Below, piece by piece: positions 54,104-63,786 of a DNA stretch of 64,000 nt; within the stretch, counting starts at the first letter, position 1, and each line of letters begins with the position of its first letter. Position numbers and translations under genes: made by a program. The notes under the pieces are model-generated. The model saw only the letters and a list, made by a program, of their open reading frames with translations. It did not search any database and was not told the DNA's origin. The stretch comes from Pedobacter steynii. Its GTDB lineage: Bacteria > Bacteroidota > Bacteroidia > Sphingobacteriales > Sphingobacteriaceae. Where the stretch lies: NCBI RefSeq assembly GCF_001721645.1, contig NZ_CP017141.1:2232001-2296000 (forward strand). Direction: 5' to 3'.

Positions 54104-57100
54104 ATGAAAATAAGATATTTTCTAATGCTCCTGACCATGTGCCTCTGTTCCCAAAATCTGAGCGCACAAAACAATACTACAGTTACCGGAACAGTAACAG
54201 ACAACAAAGGAGAAACATTGATTGGCGTCGGCGTTTTACTCAAGGGAACCAAAACGGGTACCAGCACAAACAATCAGGGCCAGTATTCTCTATCCATCCC
54301 GGGAAATAATCCAATATTGGTGATCTCGTATCTTGGTTTTTTAAGCCAGGAGATTCCCGTAAACAACAGAACAAAAATTGATGTGTCTTTACAGCCGGAC
54401 GCTAAAAACCTCGACGAGGTTGTGGTTACCGGTTATCAGACAGAAAAGAAAAAAGACCTCACCGGTGCGGTCTCAGTGGTCGACATGAAGGATGTTGCCA
54501 ATATTCCCAGTGGGAACGTGATCTCTACCTTACAGGGGCGGGTCCCGGGTTTAAATGTGACCAATAGCGGTCAGCCGGGCGGAGTTGGAACAGGTGTTGG
54601 CATCCGTGGAATTACAACTATTAACAACAGCAGCCCGCTCTATGTTGTGGATGGTGTTCAGACCAGAAGTAATATTGCCACACTGCTTAACCCAAATGAT
54701 GTAGAATCTATCCAGATCTTAAAAGATGCTGCCTCAGCATCTATTTATGGTACACAGGCCGCAAATGGGGTCATTATCATTACTACCAAAAAAGCAAAAA
54801 GAAACGAAACACATATTGATTTTGACGCTCAGCTAACCACCCAGTCTTTTCATACGGGTATAAAAATGCTGAGTGCCCAGCAATGGGGGGATGCTTACTG
54901 GCAAGCGAATATAAACGATGGCCGGGTGCCTAACCATGACCTTTATGGTTCAGGGGCAACAGCTGTGATTCCGGAATTTATTGATGCAGCGCAGCGCATC
55001 CGTTCGGCAAATACCAATTGGGCCAATGAGGTGTATGGTAATTCATTATTACAGAACTATAATCTGTCGATAGCAAAAGGATCCGAAAATGGTTCCACCA
55101 GTTTTTCAGTCAACTATTTTGATCAGGATGGCCTGGTTAAGTACACCAATTTTAACCGTCTTAACATGAGACTAAATTCTGATTACGGTTTCCTGAACAA
55201 CAGAATCAGGGTTGGAGAAAACATGAACATCAGTAGGTGGACTGAAAAACTAAAACCCGGGGGAATAGAGGAACTGGCGATCGCACAACATCCAATCATT
55301 CCGGTATATGATATCTTAGGTGGGTACGCAGGACCTACTCAGGGTATAGGTGACAAGCCCAATCCTGTCAGGTTGCTGGATCAGCAGAAGCAAAATCGTC
55401 TGGAACAGTGGCGTATTTTTGGTAACCTCTACTTAGAAGCAGAGCCGGTCAAAAACCTGGTGTTCCGCTCCAACTTCAGTTTAAACTTCAGGAATGGCTT
55501 CTCCTCGAATTTTGAACCAAAATGGGCCGAAGGTGATAGAAAGGTAGATAAGAACAACCTGGTTACGGTAAATGATTACGACCGGGATTGGATATGGACC
55601 AATACTGCAAACTATAGCCTCAATGTTGGGAAGCATACGCTTACCGCATTGGCAGGTGTGGAATCCAAAGAATCTTATTTCGAAAATATATCAGGCAGAA
55701 GAGAGAATTACATTATTGAAGCTCCGGACTATCGCTACCTGGATGCCGGAGACGGTGCACAGACCAATGGTGGTACGGCTTCAAGAAATGCTACAGACTC
55801 TTATTTCGCAAAAGTAAACTATACCTTCAATGACCGGTATCTTTTGATGGGAACAGTGAGAAGGGACGCCTCCTCCAGGTTTGGAAAAAATAATAATGCA
55901 GGCATTTTCCCGGCCGCTTCTGCCGGCTGGAGGATCAGCCAGGAAGATTTTATGAAAAAAGTGGACTGGATCTCTGACCTTAAAATCAGGGCGAGCTGGG
56001 GTCAGAATGGGAATGACCTGCTGGACAATGAAGCTACCTACACCAAATATTCTACCAATCTGGTGAGTGGTGGCTATGATATCGGCGGGATCAACCAGGG
56101 CGTAATTCCCCGTGGCATCCTGAAGGACAGGACCGGAAGTCCGAATGTAAAATGGGAGGTGACTACACAAACCAATTTCGGACTCGATGTAGCCATGTTA
56201 AAAAACCGCTTGAACCTGACCCTTGATTATTACATCAAAGATACTAAAGACATGCTGATTGACCGTCCTTATATCGCATTGATTGGAGAAGGAGGGTATA
56301 TGGCTTATAACGGAGCCTCTTTGAATAACAAAGGGTTTGAAGCCATTGTCAACTGGCAGGATAAGGTCGGTTCAGATTTTACCTACGACCTTACCTTCAG
56401 TGCATCAGCCTATAAGAATAAAGTAACTTCAGTGCCTGATGATATTTTTTATACCTATGGTGGAGGAAACGGGATTGACCGCACAATTGTGGGGCAGCCC
56501 CTTGGCTCCTGGCTGGGACTCCAGACCGACGGCCTTTATAAAACGGATGCCGACCTGAACAATGGAATCAACCAACAGGGTAAAGGTCTTGGCAGAATCC
56601 GCTATGTGGATACCAATGGTGACAAAATCATCAATGACCGGGACAGGGTATGGCTTGGTTCCGACCAACCCAAATTTATTGGGGGATTAAATGTTGCCCT
56701 TACTTACAAGGCCTTTGATTTCTCTTTCTTCGTCAACGGAATGGTTAGGAAAGCTTATAACAATTCGAAGTTCTACACCGACTTTTTTCAACTCTGGACC
56801 GGTAATCATGGAACCAGACTTCTGGATGCCTGGAATCCAAACACCAATCCGGATTCAAACATTCCCGGACTTACTGCACTTAATCTGGGCAATGAAGGGC
56901 AAACCTCAGATTATTTCGTTGAAAATGGCAACTATCTTAAATTAAAGAACATTCAGCTGGGCTATACGCTACCCGCAGAAATTGCTTCCAGATTTAAGTT
57001 GAAAACGGTAAGGTTTTATGTACAGGGACAAGACCTCTTTACCATCACTAACTATACGGGGGCGGATCCGGAAGGTTTGGGTTATCCATATCCATTGCCA

Positions 57101-57136
57101 AGGACATTTACATTCGGTGCCAGGGTTGGATTTTAA
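54104..57136 (+). CDS. SusC-like TonB-dependent transporter (fructan locus)
   Basis: A 1010-aa outer-membrane transporter: signal peptide (ending QNLSAQ), CarboxypepD_reg-like domain (about 26-100, TVTGTVTDNKGETLIGVGV), TonB-contact segment LDEVVVTGYQTEKKKDLTG, plug (LQGRVPGLNVTNSGQPGG, YVVDGVQ, ILKDAASASIYGTQAANGV) and barrel ending FTFGARVGF. There is no STN domain, in agreement with control by the HTCS. It should import fructo-oligosaccharides made at the surface, partnering the SusD encoded 30 nt downstream. Confidence 0.93.
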   Translation: MKIRYFLMLLTMCLCSQNLSAQNNTTVTGTVTDNKGETLIGVGVLLKGTKTGTSTNNQGQYSLSIPGNNPILVISYLGFLSQEIPVNNRTKIDVSLQPDAKNLDEVVVTGYQTEKKKDLTGAVSVVDMKDVANIPSGNVISTLQGRVPGLNVTNSGQPGGVGTGVGIRGITTINNSSPLYVVDGVQTRSNIATLLNPNDVESIQILKDAASASIYGTQAANGVIIITTKKAKRNETHIDFDAQLTTQSFHTGIKMLSAQQWGDAYWQANINDGRVPNHDLYGSGATAVIPEFIDAAQRIRSANTNWANEVYGNSLLQNYNLSIAKGSENGSTSFSVNYFDQDGLVKYTNFNRLNMRLNSDYGFLNNRIRVGENMNISRWTEKLKPGGIEELAIAQHPIIPVYDILGGYAGPTQGIGDKPNPVRLLDQQKQNRLEQWRIFGNLYLEAEPVKNLVFRSNFSLNFRNGFSSNFEPKWAEGDRKVDKNNLVTVNDYDRDWIWTNTANYSLNVGKHTLTALAGVESKESYFENISGRRENYIIEAPDYRYLDAGDGAQTNGGTASRNATDSYFAKVNYTFNDRYLLMGTVRRDASSRFGKNNNAGIFPAASAGWRISQEDFMKKVDWISDLKIRASWGQNGNDLLDNEATYTKYSTNLVSGGYDIGGINQGVIPRGILKDRTGSPNVKWEVTTQTNFGLDVAMLKNRLNLTLDYYIKDTKDMLIDRPYIALIGEGGYMAYNGASLNNKGFEAIVNWQDKVGSDFTYDLTFSASAYKNKVTSVPDDIFYTYGGGNGIDRTIVGQPLGSWLGLQTDGLYKTDADLNNGINQQGKGLGRIRYVDTNGDKIINDRDRVWLGSDQPKFIGGLNVALTYKAFDFSFFVNGMVRKAYNNSKFYTDFFQLWTGNHGTRLLDAWNPNTNPDSNIPGLTALNLGNEGQTSDYFVENGNYLKLKNIQLGYTLPAEIASRFKLKTVRFYVQGQDLFTITNYTGADPEGLGYPYPLPRTFTFGARVGF

Positions 57137-57165
57137 GTATTATACCTAGTTAAAAGTATACGATC

Positions 57166-58908
57166 ATGAAAATTAAATATACATTGTTAGCGGTTCTCTT
57201 TGTTTTTTCCGCCTGCAAAAAAGACTTTTTGGATAGCAAACCAAAAGCAAAGCTCAGTGATGAGCTGTTAAATACACCAGAAGGAATTGAAGGACTTTGC
57301 ATCGCTGCTTATGCTGCACTTGCGGGGCCGGATGGTCAGGGAACACATGAAAGGCCTACCACCAACTGGATCTATGGAGACGTTAGAGCGGAAACAGCTT
57401 ATAAAGGTGGCGGAGGTGTTGGCGATATCAGCGATTTTAATGCTTTTGAAACCTTTACCGGAGTTTTTCCAACATTTTGGTCTCTGGATGGCAAATGGTT
57501 TGACCTATACCGAAGCGTACAACGTGCAAACAGTGCGATCAGACGTTTGAACGCTATTTCCGAAACTGTAATGCCGCAAAAAAATATACGTTTGGGAGAA
57601 ATGCGGTTTCTGCGGGCACACTATTTTTTCGAATTGAACCGCTTATTTAACAGGGTTCCATATTTCGATGAAAATGTTGAGAATACAGATTACATCAAGA
57701 TTCCCAATACGCAGTTCAGCAGAGATCAGCTGCTGGAAAAAATAGCTGCGGAGTTTGCTGCGGCATCGGATCTCCTGCCAGCAACTCAAGCAGAACCGGG
57801 CAGAACAACTAAATATGCCGCCAAAGCTTACCAGGCCAAAGTGGTTTTGTATAGGGCGTACAAACAAAAAGATGATAACACTTTTAGCTCAATTGATGCA
57901 ACTTTAATGAACAATGCGCTGACGCTTTGTGATGAAGTTATCACCCAGGGTGGCTATTCGTTACTGGACGATTTTCAAAAACTTTCCCAGGCTGAATTTG
58001 ATAACAGTAAAGAATCTGTTTTTGCAGTTCAACATTCAATCGGTGACGGAACAACAAATGGCAGGATCAACTGGAGCAATCTTTTGAATGCCCCAAAAGG
58101 ACCTGCTTACGGAGGGGATGGTTTTTTTCAACCCAGTCAGAATCTGGTAAACTCTTTCAAAACGGATATCAACGGCATTCCAATGCCCGACACTTATAAC
58201 AACGGCAATCTCATGACTGTTGCCGATGGGCTGGCGACCAACGTGGATCCAAGACTGGATTTCACTGTGGGCAGAATCGGGGTAAGATGGAAAAATTACA
58301 CTGCTTCTGCGTATGCTGCCAACTGGGCGCGTGAACCAGCCACTTATGGCTACTACCACAATAAGAAAGCATTGGTTTCACCTGAGTCACCGTTTATGGT
58401 GAAAGGATTTCCATGGGGAGGTTCAGCTTTAAACTGGACGATTATCCGATATGCAGATGTCCTTTTATGGAAAGCTGAGGCACTAATCGAGCTCAACCGC
58501 CAGAATGAAGCTTATCCACTCATCAATCAGGTAAGGGCCCGCGCTAAAAACAGTAAATACGTATTGGCATTCCCAAACACAAGTGCTACTGACTACGCCG
58601 CAAAATATAACATCGAAACTTATCAGCCAGGGTTGAACTGCGTATGGACCAATGATTATGCACGTAAAGCTTTGAGGTTTGAGCGTAAGCTGGAATTTGC
58701 AATGGAGGGCGAACGTTTCTTCGATCTGGTTAGGTGGGGGATTGCTGATCAGGTGCTGAACCAGGAGTACTTTCCAAAAGAAAAGATACTGAGAACTTAT
58801 CTGCAGAATGCAAGGTTTGTAAAGGGAAGAGATGAATACTTTCCTATTCCTCAGGCCCAGATTAATTTCTCAGGCGGTTTGTATAAGCAAAATCCAAATT
58901 ATAATTAA
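57166..58908 (+). CDS. SusD/RagB-family lipoprotein (fructan locus)
   Basis: A 580-aa lipoprotein with lipobox VFSAC (Cys17) followed by KKDFLDSKPKAKLSDE. SusD landmarks: RLGEMRFLRAHYFFELNRLF in the TPR region (about 145-165), GRTTKYAAKAYQAKVVLYRA, WTIIRYADVLLWKAEALIEL and RKLEFAMEGERFFDLVRWG (about 505-525), ending in the usual FPIPQAQ. It binds fructan at the cell surface as the lid of the SusC just upstream. Levan or inulin preference cannot be read. Confidence 0.93.
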   Translation: MKIKYTLLAVLFVFSACKKDFLDSKPKAKLSDELLNTPEGIEGLCIAAYAALAGPDGQGTHERPTTNWIYGDVRAETAYKGGGGVGDISDFNAFETFTGVFPTFWSLDGKWFDLYRSVQRANSAIRRLNAISETVMPQKNIRLGEMRFLRAHYFFELNRLFNRVPYFDENVENTDYIKIPNTQFSRDQLLEKIAAEFAAASDLLPATQAEPGRTTKYAAKAYQAKVVLYRAYKQKDDNTFSSIDATLMNNALTLCDEVITQGGYSLLDDFQKLSQAEFDNSKESVFAVQHSIGDGTTNGRINWSNLLNAPKGPAYGGDGFFQPSQNLVNSFKTDINGIPMPDTYNNGNLMTVADGLATNVDPRLDFTVGRIGVRWKNYTASAYAANWAREPATYGYYHNKKALVSPESPFMVKGFPWGGSALNWTIIRYADVLLWKAEALIELNRQNEAYPLINQVRARAKNSKYVLAFPNTSATDYAAKYNIETYQPGLNCVWTNDYARKALRFERKLEFAMEGERFFDLVRWGIADQVLNQEYFPKEKILRTYLQNARFVKGRDEYFPIPQAQINFSGGLYKQNPNYN

Positions 58909-58936
58909 TGTATTATTCGCCTGATAATTTATTGAT

Positions 58937-61093
58937 ATGAGAACTAGTCACGTTTATATTGCTTTACTGACCCTGACCATTTCATTTTTTCTGCATTTCC
59001 CTGCAGACGGACAGGAAATCTTCAGTTTTGAGGGCAAAGAGCCGTTAACATCTGCATCCGGCCATATGAAGCTTATTCTGAAAGGCAGGTCAGCCGTTGC
59101 AGAGTTGTCTGAGGGGCTCAGTGGAAAGGGCTTCAGGACTGATGGTTACTCAAGCTACCTGCAGCTGAGAAATCCGGATCGAAAGAACATCCAGGGAGTT
59201 TCAGCCTGGTTTGCACTGGAATCTTTTCCAACAGATACTGCCGCATTTTTTTCAGTTAAAGACAGCACAAATCATATTTATCTGGGACTGTGTACTGATC
59301 GGTTCGGAGCACTGATGTTAAGTGTCTCAAAAGATAATAAGCTAAATTACATCGCCCTTGGCAGATCTGTTCAACGATTTAAGTGGATTAATCTGGGTTT
59401 AGCCTTTAATGAAACAGGATTATCAATCTTATTGAACGGTTTGCCTGTCCCGCTTCCCAATGCGGTAAAGTTTCCGGGAAGGGTCAGTCAGATTCTTCTG
59501 GGAAAGGATTTTAGAAATAAAAATCTCGATCTCCTGGATTTAACCACAATAAATGGCCTGGTCGATGAAGTCAGTGTATGGGATTTGCCGATTGATGAGA
59601 AACTGATTACTAAGGGGATAGCAACTTATTCAGCCAGAACTCCTATACTGGCAATTCCTTCAAGCAGGTTCAGGGATGATTTCAGCCGTCCAAAATACCA
59701 TTTGCTTCCTTCGGCTAACTGGACAAATGAGACCCATGGATTAATCTTCTATAAAGGGCTATACCATATCTTCAATCAGAAGAATGCTTCCAGCCTGGCC
59801 CTGAGGCAGATCAATTGGGGGCATTTCAGTAGCCCGGATCTGGTCAACTGGACAGAGCACAGGCCTGCACTAAGTCCGGAAAAAGGCTATGATGAAAATG
59901 GGATCTGGTCGGGACATGTTGTCGCGGATGACCAGGGAAACCCAGTGATCAGTTATACCGCAGGAGGACCTAAAATGGGAATTGCCCTTGCTTATCCAAA
60001 AGACAGCACCCTCATCGAATGGACAAAGTACAAGGACAATCCAGTTATCGGCGGTCAGCCGGAAGGTTATACCAGAACCGACCTCAGGGATACCTATATG
60101 TGGAAGGAAGGAAATAAATGGTATATGGTGGTGGGTTTTGGGATAGCGCAAAACAATGAACAAAAGGGCGCTTTATTGCTGTATTCTTCTGATGATATGC
60201 AAAAATGGAAATTCCTGCATACCCTTTTTGAAGGAAATCCTGATCGGGACAATTCCGGGATTTTCTGGGAAATGCCTGTATTCAAAAAAATTGGAGATAA
60301 GTATATTTTGTTGGTGAACAGGGTTCCTGATAGAGGCGTTCCTGCAAGGGCACAATATTGGATAGGCAGCTTTGTGAAGGAACGTTTTGTTCCGGACCAT
60401 CCGATGCCGCGCAACTTAGAAGTGATCAACAGATTGCTTTCGCCTTCTGTGGCTGAAGATAAAGAAGGCCGGATCTGTGCAATTGCGATCATTCCTGACG
60501 AGATCAGTTCAGAGGCAGCTTATCAACAAGGGTGGTCACATCTTTATAGCATTCCAAGGATCTGGAATTTGTCAGATGGAAAATTAACACAGTCTCCACA
60601 TCCCGCACTCCGGTCTTTAAGAGCAGCTAACAGCAGCGTGTTGGATACTACGGTTGTCAACCATCAATCGGTTCCGCTTTTTTCCGGGCAGCAATATGAG
60701 GTCCTGGCAGAGATTATCCCCAATAAGGCAAAACAATTTGGGTTCGTACTGCATAAAAATGCGGATCAGTCTGAATACACAAAAATATACTATGATGCTG
60801 ATGCAAAAGAGATGGTTGTGGATCAGCTCCACTCCAGTACAAAAAAAGGAATACCGTTGCGGATTAAAAAAGATGCATTTTTATTAGATACCAGCAAGCC
60901 TGTCCGTTTTCATGTTTTCGTGGATGGGTCGGTAATCGAGATTTTTATTAATGATCAGCATGCATTGACCACAAGGATTTTTCCTTCCAAACGAAATAGT
61001 GATCAGGCAGAGGTCTTTTCTGAAGGAGGCAACATTGGTGTAAAAGCAGAAACATGGGCAATCAGTCCAGCCCGGATGAACACAGACTTTTGA
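58937..61093 (+). CDS. LamG-like + GH32 protein with altered nucleophile motif
   Basis: A 718-aa secreted protein (signal peptide ending FPADGQ). The N-terminal half (about 45-230) is a LamG/concanavalin-like domain (VSAWFALESFPTDTAAFF, LVDEVSVWDLPI). A GH32 five-bladed propeller (about 250-560) and a C-terminal beta-sandwich (about 570-712, FHVFVDGSVIEIFIND) follow. The usual WMNDPNG reads WTNETHG, so the nucleophile Asp position is E265. The transition-state Asp is kept (D385 in LRDT, normally RDP), as is the acid/base (E445 in FWEMP, normally EC/EP). It may be a fructanase with shifted chemistry or a binding protein. It lies 28 nt after susD, in the fructan operon. Confidence 0.8.
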   Translation: MRTSHVYIALLTLTISFFLHFPADGQEIFSFEGKEPLTSASGHMKLILKGRSAVAELSEGLSGKGFRTDGYSSYLQLRNPDRKNIQGVSAWFALESFPTDTAAFFSVKDSTNHIYLGLCTDRFGALMLSVSKDNKLNYIALGRSVQRFKWINLGLAFNETGLSILLNGLPVPLPNAVKFPGRVSQILLGKDFRNKNLDLLDLTTINGLVDEVSVWDLPIDEKLITKGIATYSARTPILAIPSSRFRDDFSRPKYHLLPSANWTNETHGLIFYKGLYHIFNQKNASSLALRQINWGHFSSPDLVNWTEHRPALSPEKGYDENGIWSGHVVADDQGNPVISYTAGGPKMGIALAYPKDSTLIEWTKYKDNPVIGGQPEGYTRTDLRDTYMWKEGNKWYMVVGFGIAQNNEQKGALLLYSSDDMQKWKFLHTLFEGNPDRDNSGIFWEMPVFKKIGDKYILLVNRVPDRGVPARAQYWIGSFVKERFVPDHPMPRNLEVINRLLSPSVAEDKEGRICAIAIIPDEISSEAAYQQGWSHLYSIPRIWNLSDGKLTQSPHPALRSLRAANSSVLDTTVVNHQSVPLFSGQQYEVLAEIIPNKAKQFGFVLHKNADQSEYTKIYYDADAKEMVVDQLHSSTKKGIPLRIKKDAFLLDTSKPVRFHVFVDGSVIEIFINDQHALTTRIFPSKRNSDQAEVFSEGGNIGVKAETWAISPARMNTDF

Positions 61094-61136
61094 TAACATT
61101 GACAAATAAAAAACTGAATAAAATTAACACATCAAT

Positions 61137-62663
61137 ATGAATAGGAAATCTTTAAAAATTGCTTTTTTTAGTGTACTGCTACTCTGTACATCAGTCAGAG
61201 ATACAGCAAGAGCTCAACAGCAAGTAGCCGGACAGATGGAACAACATCGTCCGCAATTCCACTTTTCGCCAAAGAACAATTGGATGAACGACCCTAATGG
61301 AATGGTGTATTTAAACGGGAAATACCATCTGTTTTATCAGCATAACCCGAATTCGACAGTCTGGGGGCCCATGCACTGGGGACATGCAACAACACGTGAC
61401 TTCTTTAATTGGGAGGAGCAGCCTATTGCCCTTTATCCGGATAGTTTGGGAACGATATTTTCGGGTAGCGCAGTAGTAGATGTCAATAATACGGCGGGCT
61501 TTGGTAAAAATGCACTGGTCGCAATATTTACCTATCACAATCATAAAATAGAAGAAGCCAAAACTGGTCTTCATCAATATCAAGGCATTGCCTATAGTAA
61601 TGACGAAGGAAAAACATGGACAAAATATAAAGGAAACCCTGTTCTCCCAAATCCGGGAATAACCGATTTCAGAGATCCAAAAGTAATGTGGTATGAGGCT
61701 GGTAAAAAATGGATTATGACCTTGGCTACAAAGGATAGAATAACTTTTTACTCGTCGGCAAACCTAAAGGATTGGAAGAGAGAAAGCGACTTTGGGGATA
61801 AATTTGGTGGTCATGGTGGCGTATGGGAATGTCCTGATCTTATCTCATTTGATGTTAAAGGTAAAACGGTATGGGTACTGTTGGTTAGTATCAACCCAGG
61901 AGGACCAAATGGAGGTTCCGCAACTCAATATTTTACCGGCGATTTTGATGGGAACAAGTTTATACCCAGCTCCACTGTAGAAAAATGGCTGGATTATGGT
62001 ACTGATAATTACGCCGGAATTACCTGGTCGAACACAGGTAAGAGGAAAATCTTTATTGGCTGGATGAACAACTGGCAGTATGCAAATCAGGTTCCGACAA
62101 AGAACTGGCGTGGTGCAACAACAATTGCCAGGGATTTACATTTGGATCAGATAGCGGGAGATTTTTATGTGCGGTCTGTCCCGGTAAAAGAGATGAATGC
62201 ATATGTCAAACCGGTCTATAAAAAGAAATCTTTAACACTCAACAAGGAAATTGATCTGTCTGCTTACGCAAAAGGTCTGGATGGAAAGCTAAAGCTGGAT
62301 TTTACCTTTAACACCACCAAAAGCATTGAGATTGTTTTGAGCAATAAAGAAGGGCAAAAGCTCCTGATTGGCTATGACAATAAAACAAAGACATACTATA
62401 TTGACAGAACTCATTCCGGTGCGAGTGATTTTGAAAAAGGTTTTGCAAAAAAGCATAGTGCACCAAGAATAGCCAATACGACAAACGCCAAAGTTAGCCT
62501 GATATTAGATGTTGCATCAGCAGAGCTTTTTGCTGATAATGGTTTAACCGTGATGACCGATGTGTTTTTCCCTGAAAGTTTAATAAACGGAGTTAAGCTC
62601 TCCGGAAATGGAAATCAGGTTATTAATAACCTGATCATCTCATCAATACCTTCTTTTAAATAG
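61137..62663 (+). CDS. GH32 fructan hydrolase (levanase/inulinase type)
   Basis: A 508-aa secreted GH32 enzyme (signal peptide ending ARAQQ) with all standard catalytic elements: nucleophile D52 in NNWMNDPNG, transition-state stabiliser D180 in DFRDPKV and acid/base E231 in VWECPDL. FYQHNPNSTVWGPMHWGHA is the substrate-site strand. The propeller (about 38-345) is followed by a C-terminal beta-sandwich (about 355-505). It would release fructose, or short oligosaccharides, from levan or inulin. Exo or endo action is not readable. It is last in the fructan operon, 43 nt after the atypical GH32. Confidence 0.92.
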   Translation: MNRKSLKIAFFSVLLLCTSVRDTARAQQQVAGQMEQHRPQFHFSPKNNWMNDPNGMVYLNGKYHLFYQHNPNSTVWGPMHWGHATTRDFFNWEEQPIALYPDSLGTIFSGSAVVDVNNTAGFGKNALVAIFTYHNHKIEEAKTGLHQYQGIAYSNDEGKTWTKYKGNPVLPNPGITDFRDPKVMWYEAGKKWIMTLATKDRITFYSSANLKDWKRESDFGDKFGGHGGVWECPDLISFDVKGKTVWVLLVSINPGGPNGGSATQYFTGDFDGNKFIPSSTVEKWLDYGTDNYAGITWSNTGKRKIFIGWMNNWQYANQVPTKNWRGATTIARDLHLDQIAGDFYVRSVPVKEMNAYVKPVYKKKSLTLNKEIDLSAYAKGLDGKLKLDFTFNTTKSIEIVLSNKEGQKLLIGYDNKTKTYYIDRTHSGASDFEKGFAKKHSAPRIANTTNAKVSLILDVASAELFADNGLTVMTDVFFPESLINGVKLSGNGNQVINNLIISSIPSFK

Positions 62664-62711
62664 GTGGATTAAATTGATCTGAATCGCTGTATAAAACAGC
62701 TAATTGATGTG

Positions 62712-62746
62712 AATGCAGAGAAAGAATTTATATTTCTCTGCATTTT
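62712..62746. terminator. Bidirectional terminator between GH32 and phosphatase genes
   Basis: A perfect 12-bp stem (AATGCAGAGAAA with TTTCTCTGCATT) and a 9-nt loop, between two convergent genes. The 3' side ends in TTTT; the opposite strand is also T-rich. Confidence 0.8.
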
Positions 62747-62780
62747 AATGTCCGATTTGTGATGACTCTGAATTTTCTTT

Positions 62781-63785
62781 CTAGGCCTTCTTCAAAGTGG
62801 TTTCATAGATGTTTTTTCCGCTATGGTCTATTATCTTCGCGTTTAACCGGGTTTGATCCACCGAAAAATACATAAAACCATACTCCGAAGCTTCGAACTT
62901 GCTGTAAGGAATTCCAGCTGTTACCGGAGTGACCTCAGAACCTGCACCTGAAATAAACTGTTGGGTAAAACCTCCCGTGCTCAGGTGTTGTAGCGAATGG
63001 TCGTGCCCCGAAAGGTAAACATCCACTTTATTGCGTTCAAAGATGTCAGAGAGTACTTTTCTAACAGCCAGGGTATCATAATTCCTGATTCTCGGTCCAA
63101 CCGTATACATCGGATGATGCCCCATCACCATTTTCCATTTTACCTCCGAGCTTGCATTTTTTAAAGTTTCATCCAGCCATTTAAGCTGCATTTCAGGCTG
63201 CTGGTCTTTTACCCAGGGCCCGTATTGCTCGCTGGTATGAAATTCAGGTATCAGCGGACAGGTATCGATAAAAACCATTAGCAATTTTCCTCCACCTTTT
63301 ATCGGCACTTCTTTCGAGTAGTACCTGGAAGGCATTTTCCATCTCCTGCTGATCTTACTGTACCTTACCTGTGCATCAGGATCTGAGATGTAATCGTGGT
63401 TTCCGAGAATCGGATACCAGTCCCACTGCAAAGAAAAATCGGTATAAATATTCTCAAACGAGTAATGCCATAGCGGATCATGTTCGCTGGTCACCCCTTT
63501 AGGATAGAAGTTATCACCAAGCGAAAGGATAAAGTCGTTCGGATTTTCGGTAGCCCATTTGCCCATTTGCGTGGCAACATGTTTCTGATGATCGGCACCA
63601 TTACGTCCCCAGTCGCCTACTGCCATAAAGTGGACCGGGTAGTCATCTTTTAACTCACTTCGTGGCGCTACGTCTTCACTTTCCAGATGTGTCTCCGGAC
63701 TGGCAGCAAATGATTGAAGGGGTGCAAGCATGCTTGCACCTATCGCTGTAAGGGCGGTACCCTTTACAAAATCTCTTCTCTTCAT
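62781..63785 (-). CDS. Tat-exported acid-phosphatase-like metallophosphoesterase
   Basis: A 334-aa enzyme with a twin-arginine-type signal (MKRRDFVKGTALTAIGAS, ending SFAAS). The calcineurin-like fold has the motifs AVGDWGRNG, LGDNFYPKG, GNHDYISD, MGHHPMYT and GHDHSLQ, like tartrate-resistant (type 5) acid phosphatases. It lacks the N-terminal fibronectin-like domain of the phosphatase at 41000-42292. It starts 1 nt after the stop of a SusD gene on the same strand, so the two are co-transcribed; the locus extends beyond the window. The likely role is dephosphorylation of a ligand handled by that SusCD pair. Confidence 0.88.
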   Translation of the reverse strand: MKRRDFVKGTALTAIGASMLAPLQSFAASPETHLESEDVAPRSELKDDYPVHFMAVGDWGRNGADHQKHVATQMGKWATENPNDFILSLGDNFYPKGVTSEHDPLWHYSFENIYTDFSLQWDWYPILGNHDYISDPDAQVRYSKISRRWKMPSRYYSKEVPIKGGGKLLMVFIDTCPLIPEFHTSEQYGPWVKDQQPEMQLKWLDETLKNASSEVKWKMVMGHHPMYTVGPRIRNYDTLAVRKVLSDIFERNKVDVYLSGHDHSLQHLSTGGFTQQFISGAGSEVTPVTAGIPYSKFEASEYGFMYFSVDQTRLNAKIIDHSGKNIYETTLKKA

Positions 63786-63786
63786 G

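Noticed and set aside
60094..60492. A 132-codon minus-strand frame inside the atypical GH32 gene
   Set aside because: The plus strand encodes continuous GH32 sequence here and the antisense translation is Cys/Ser/Ile-rich with no motif.
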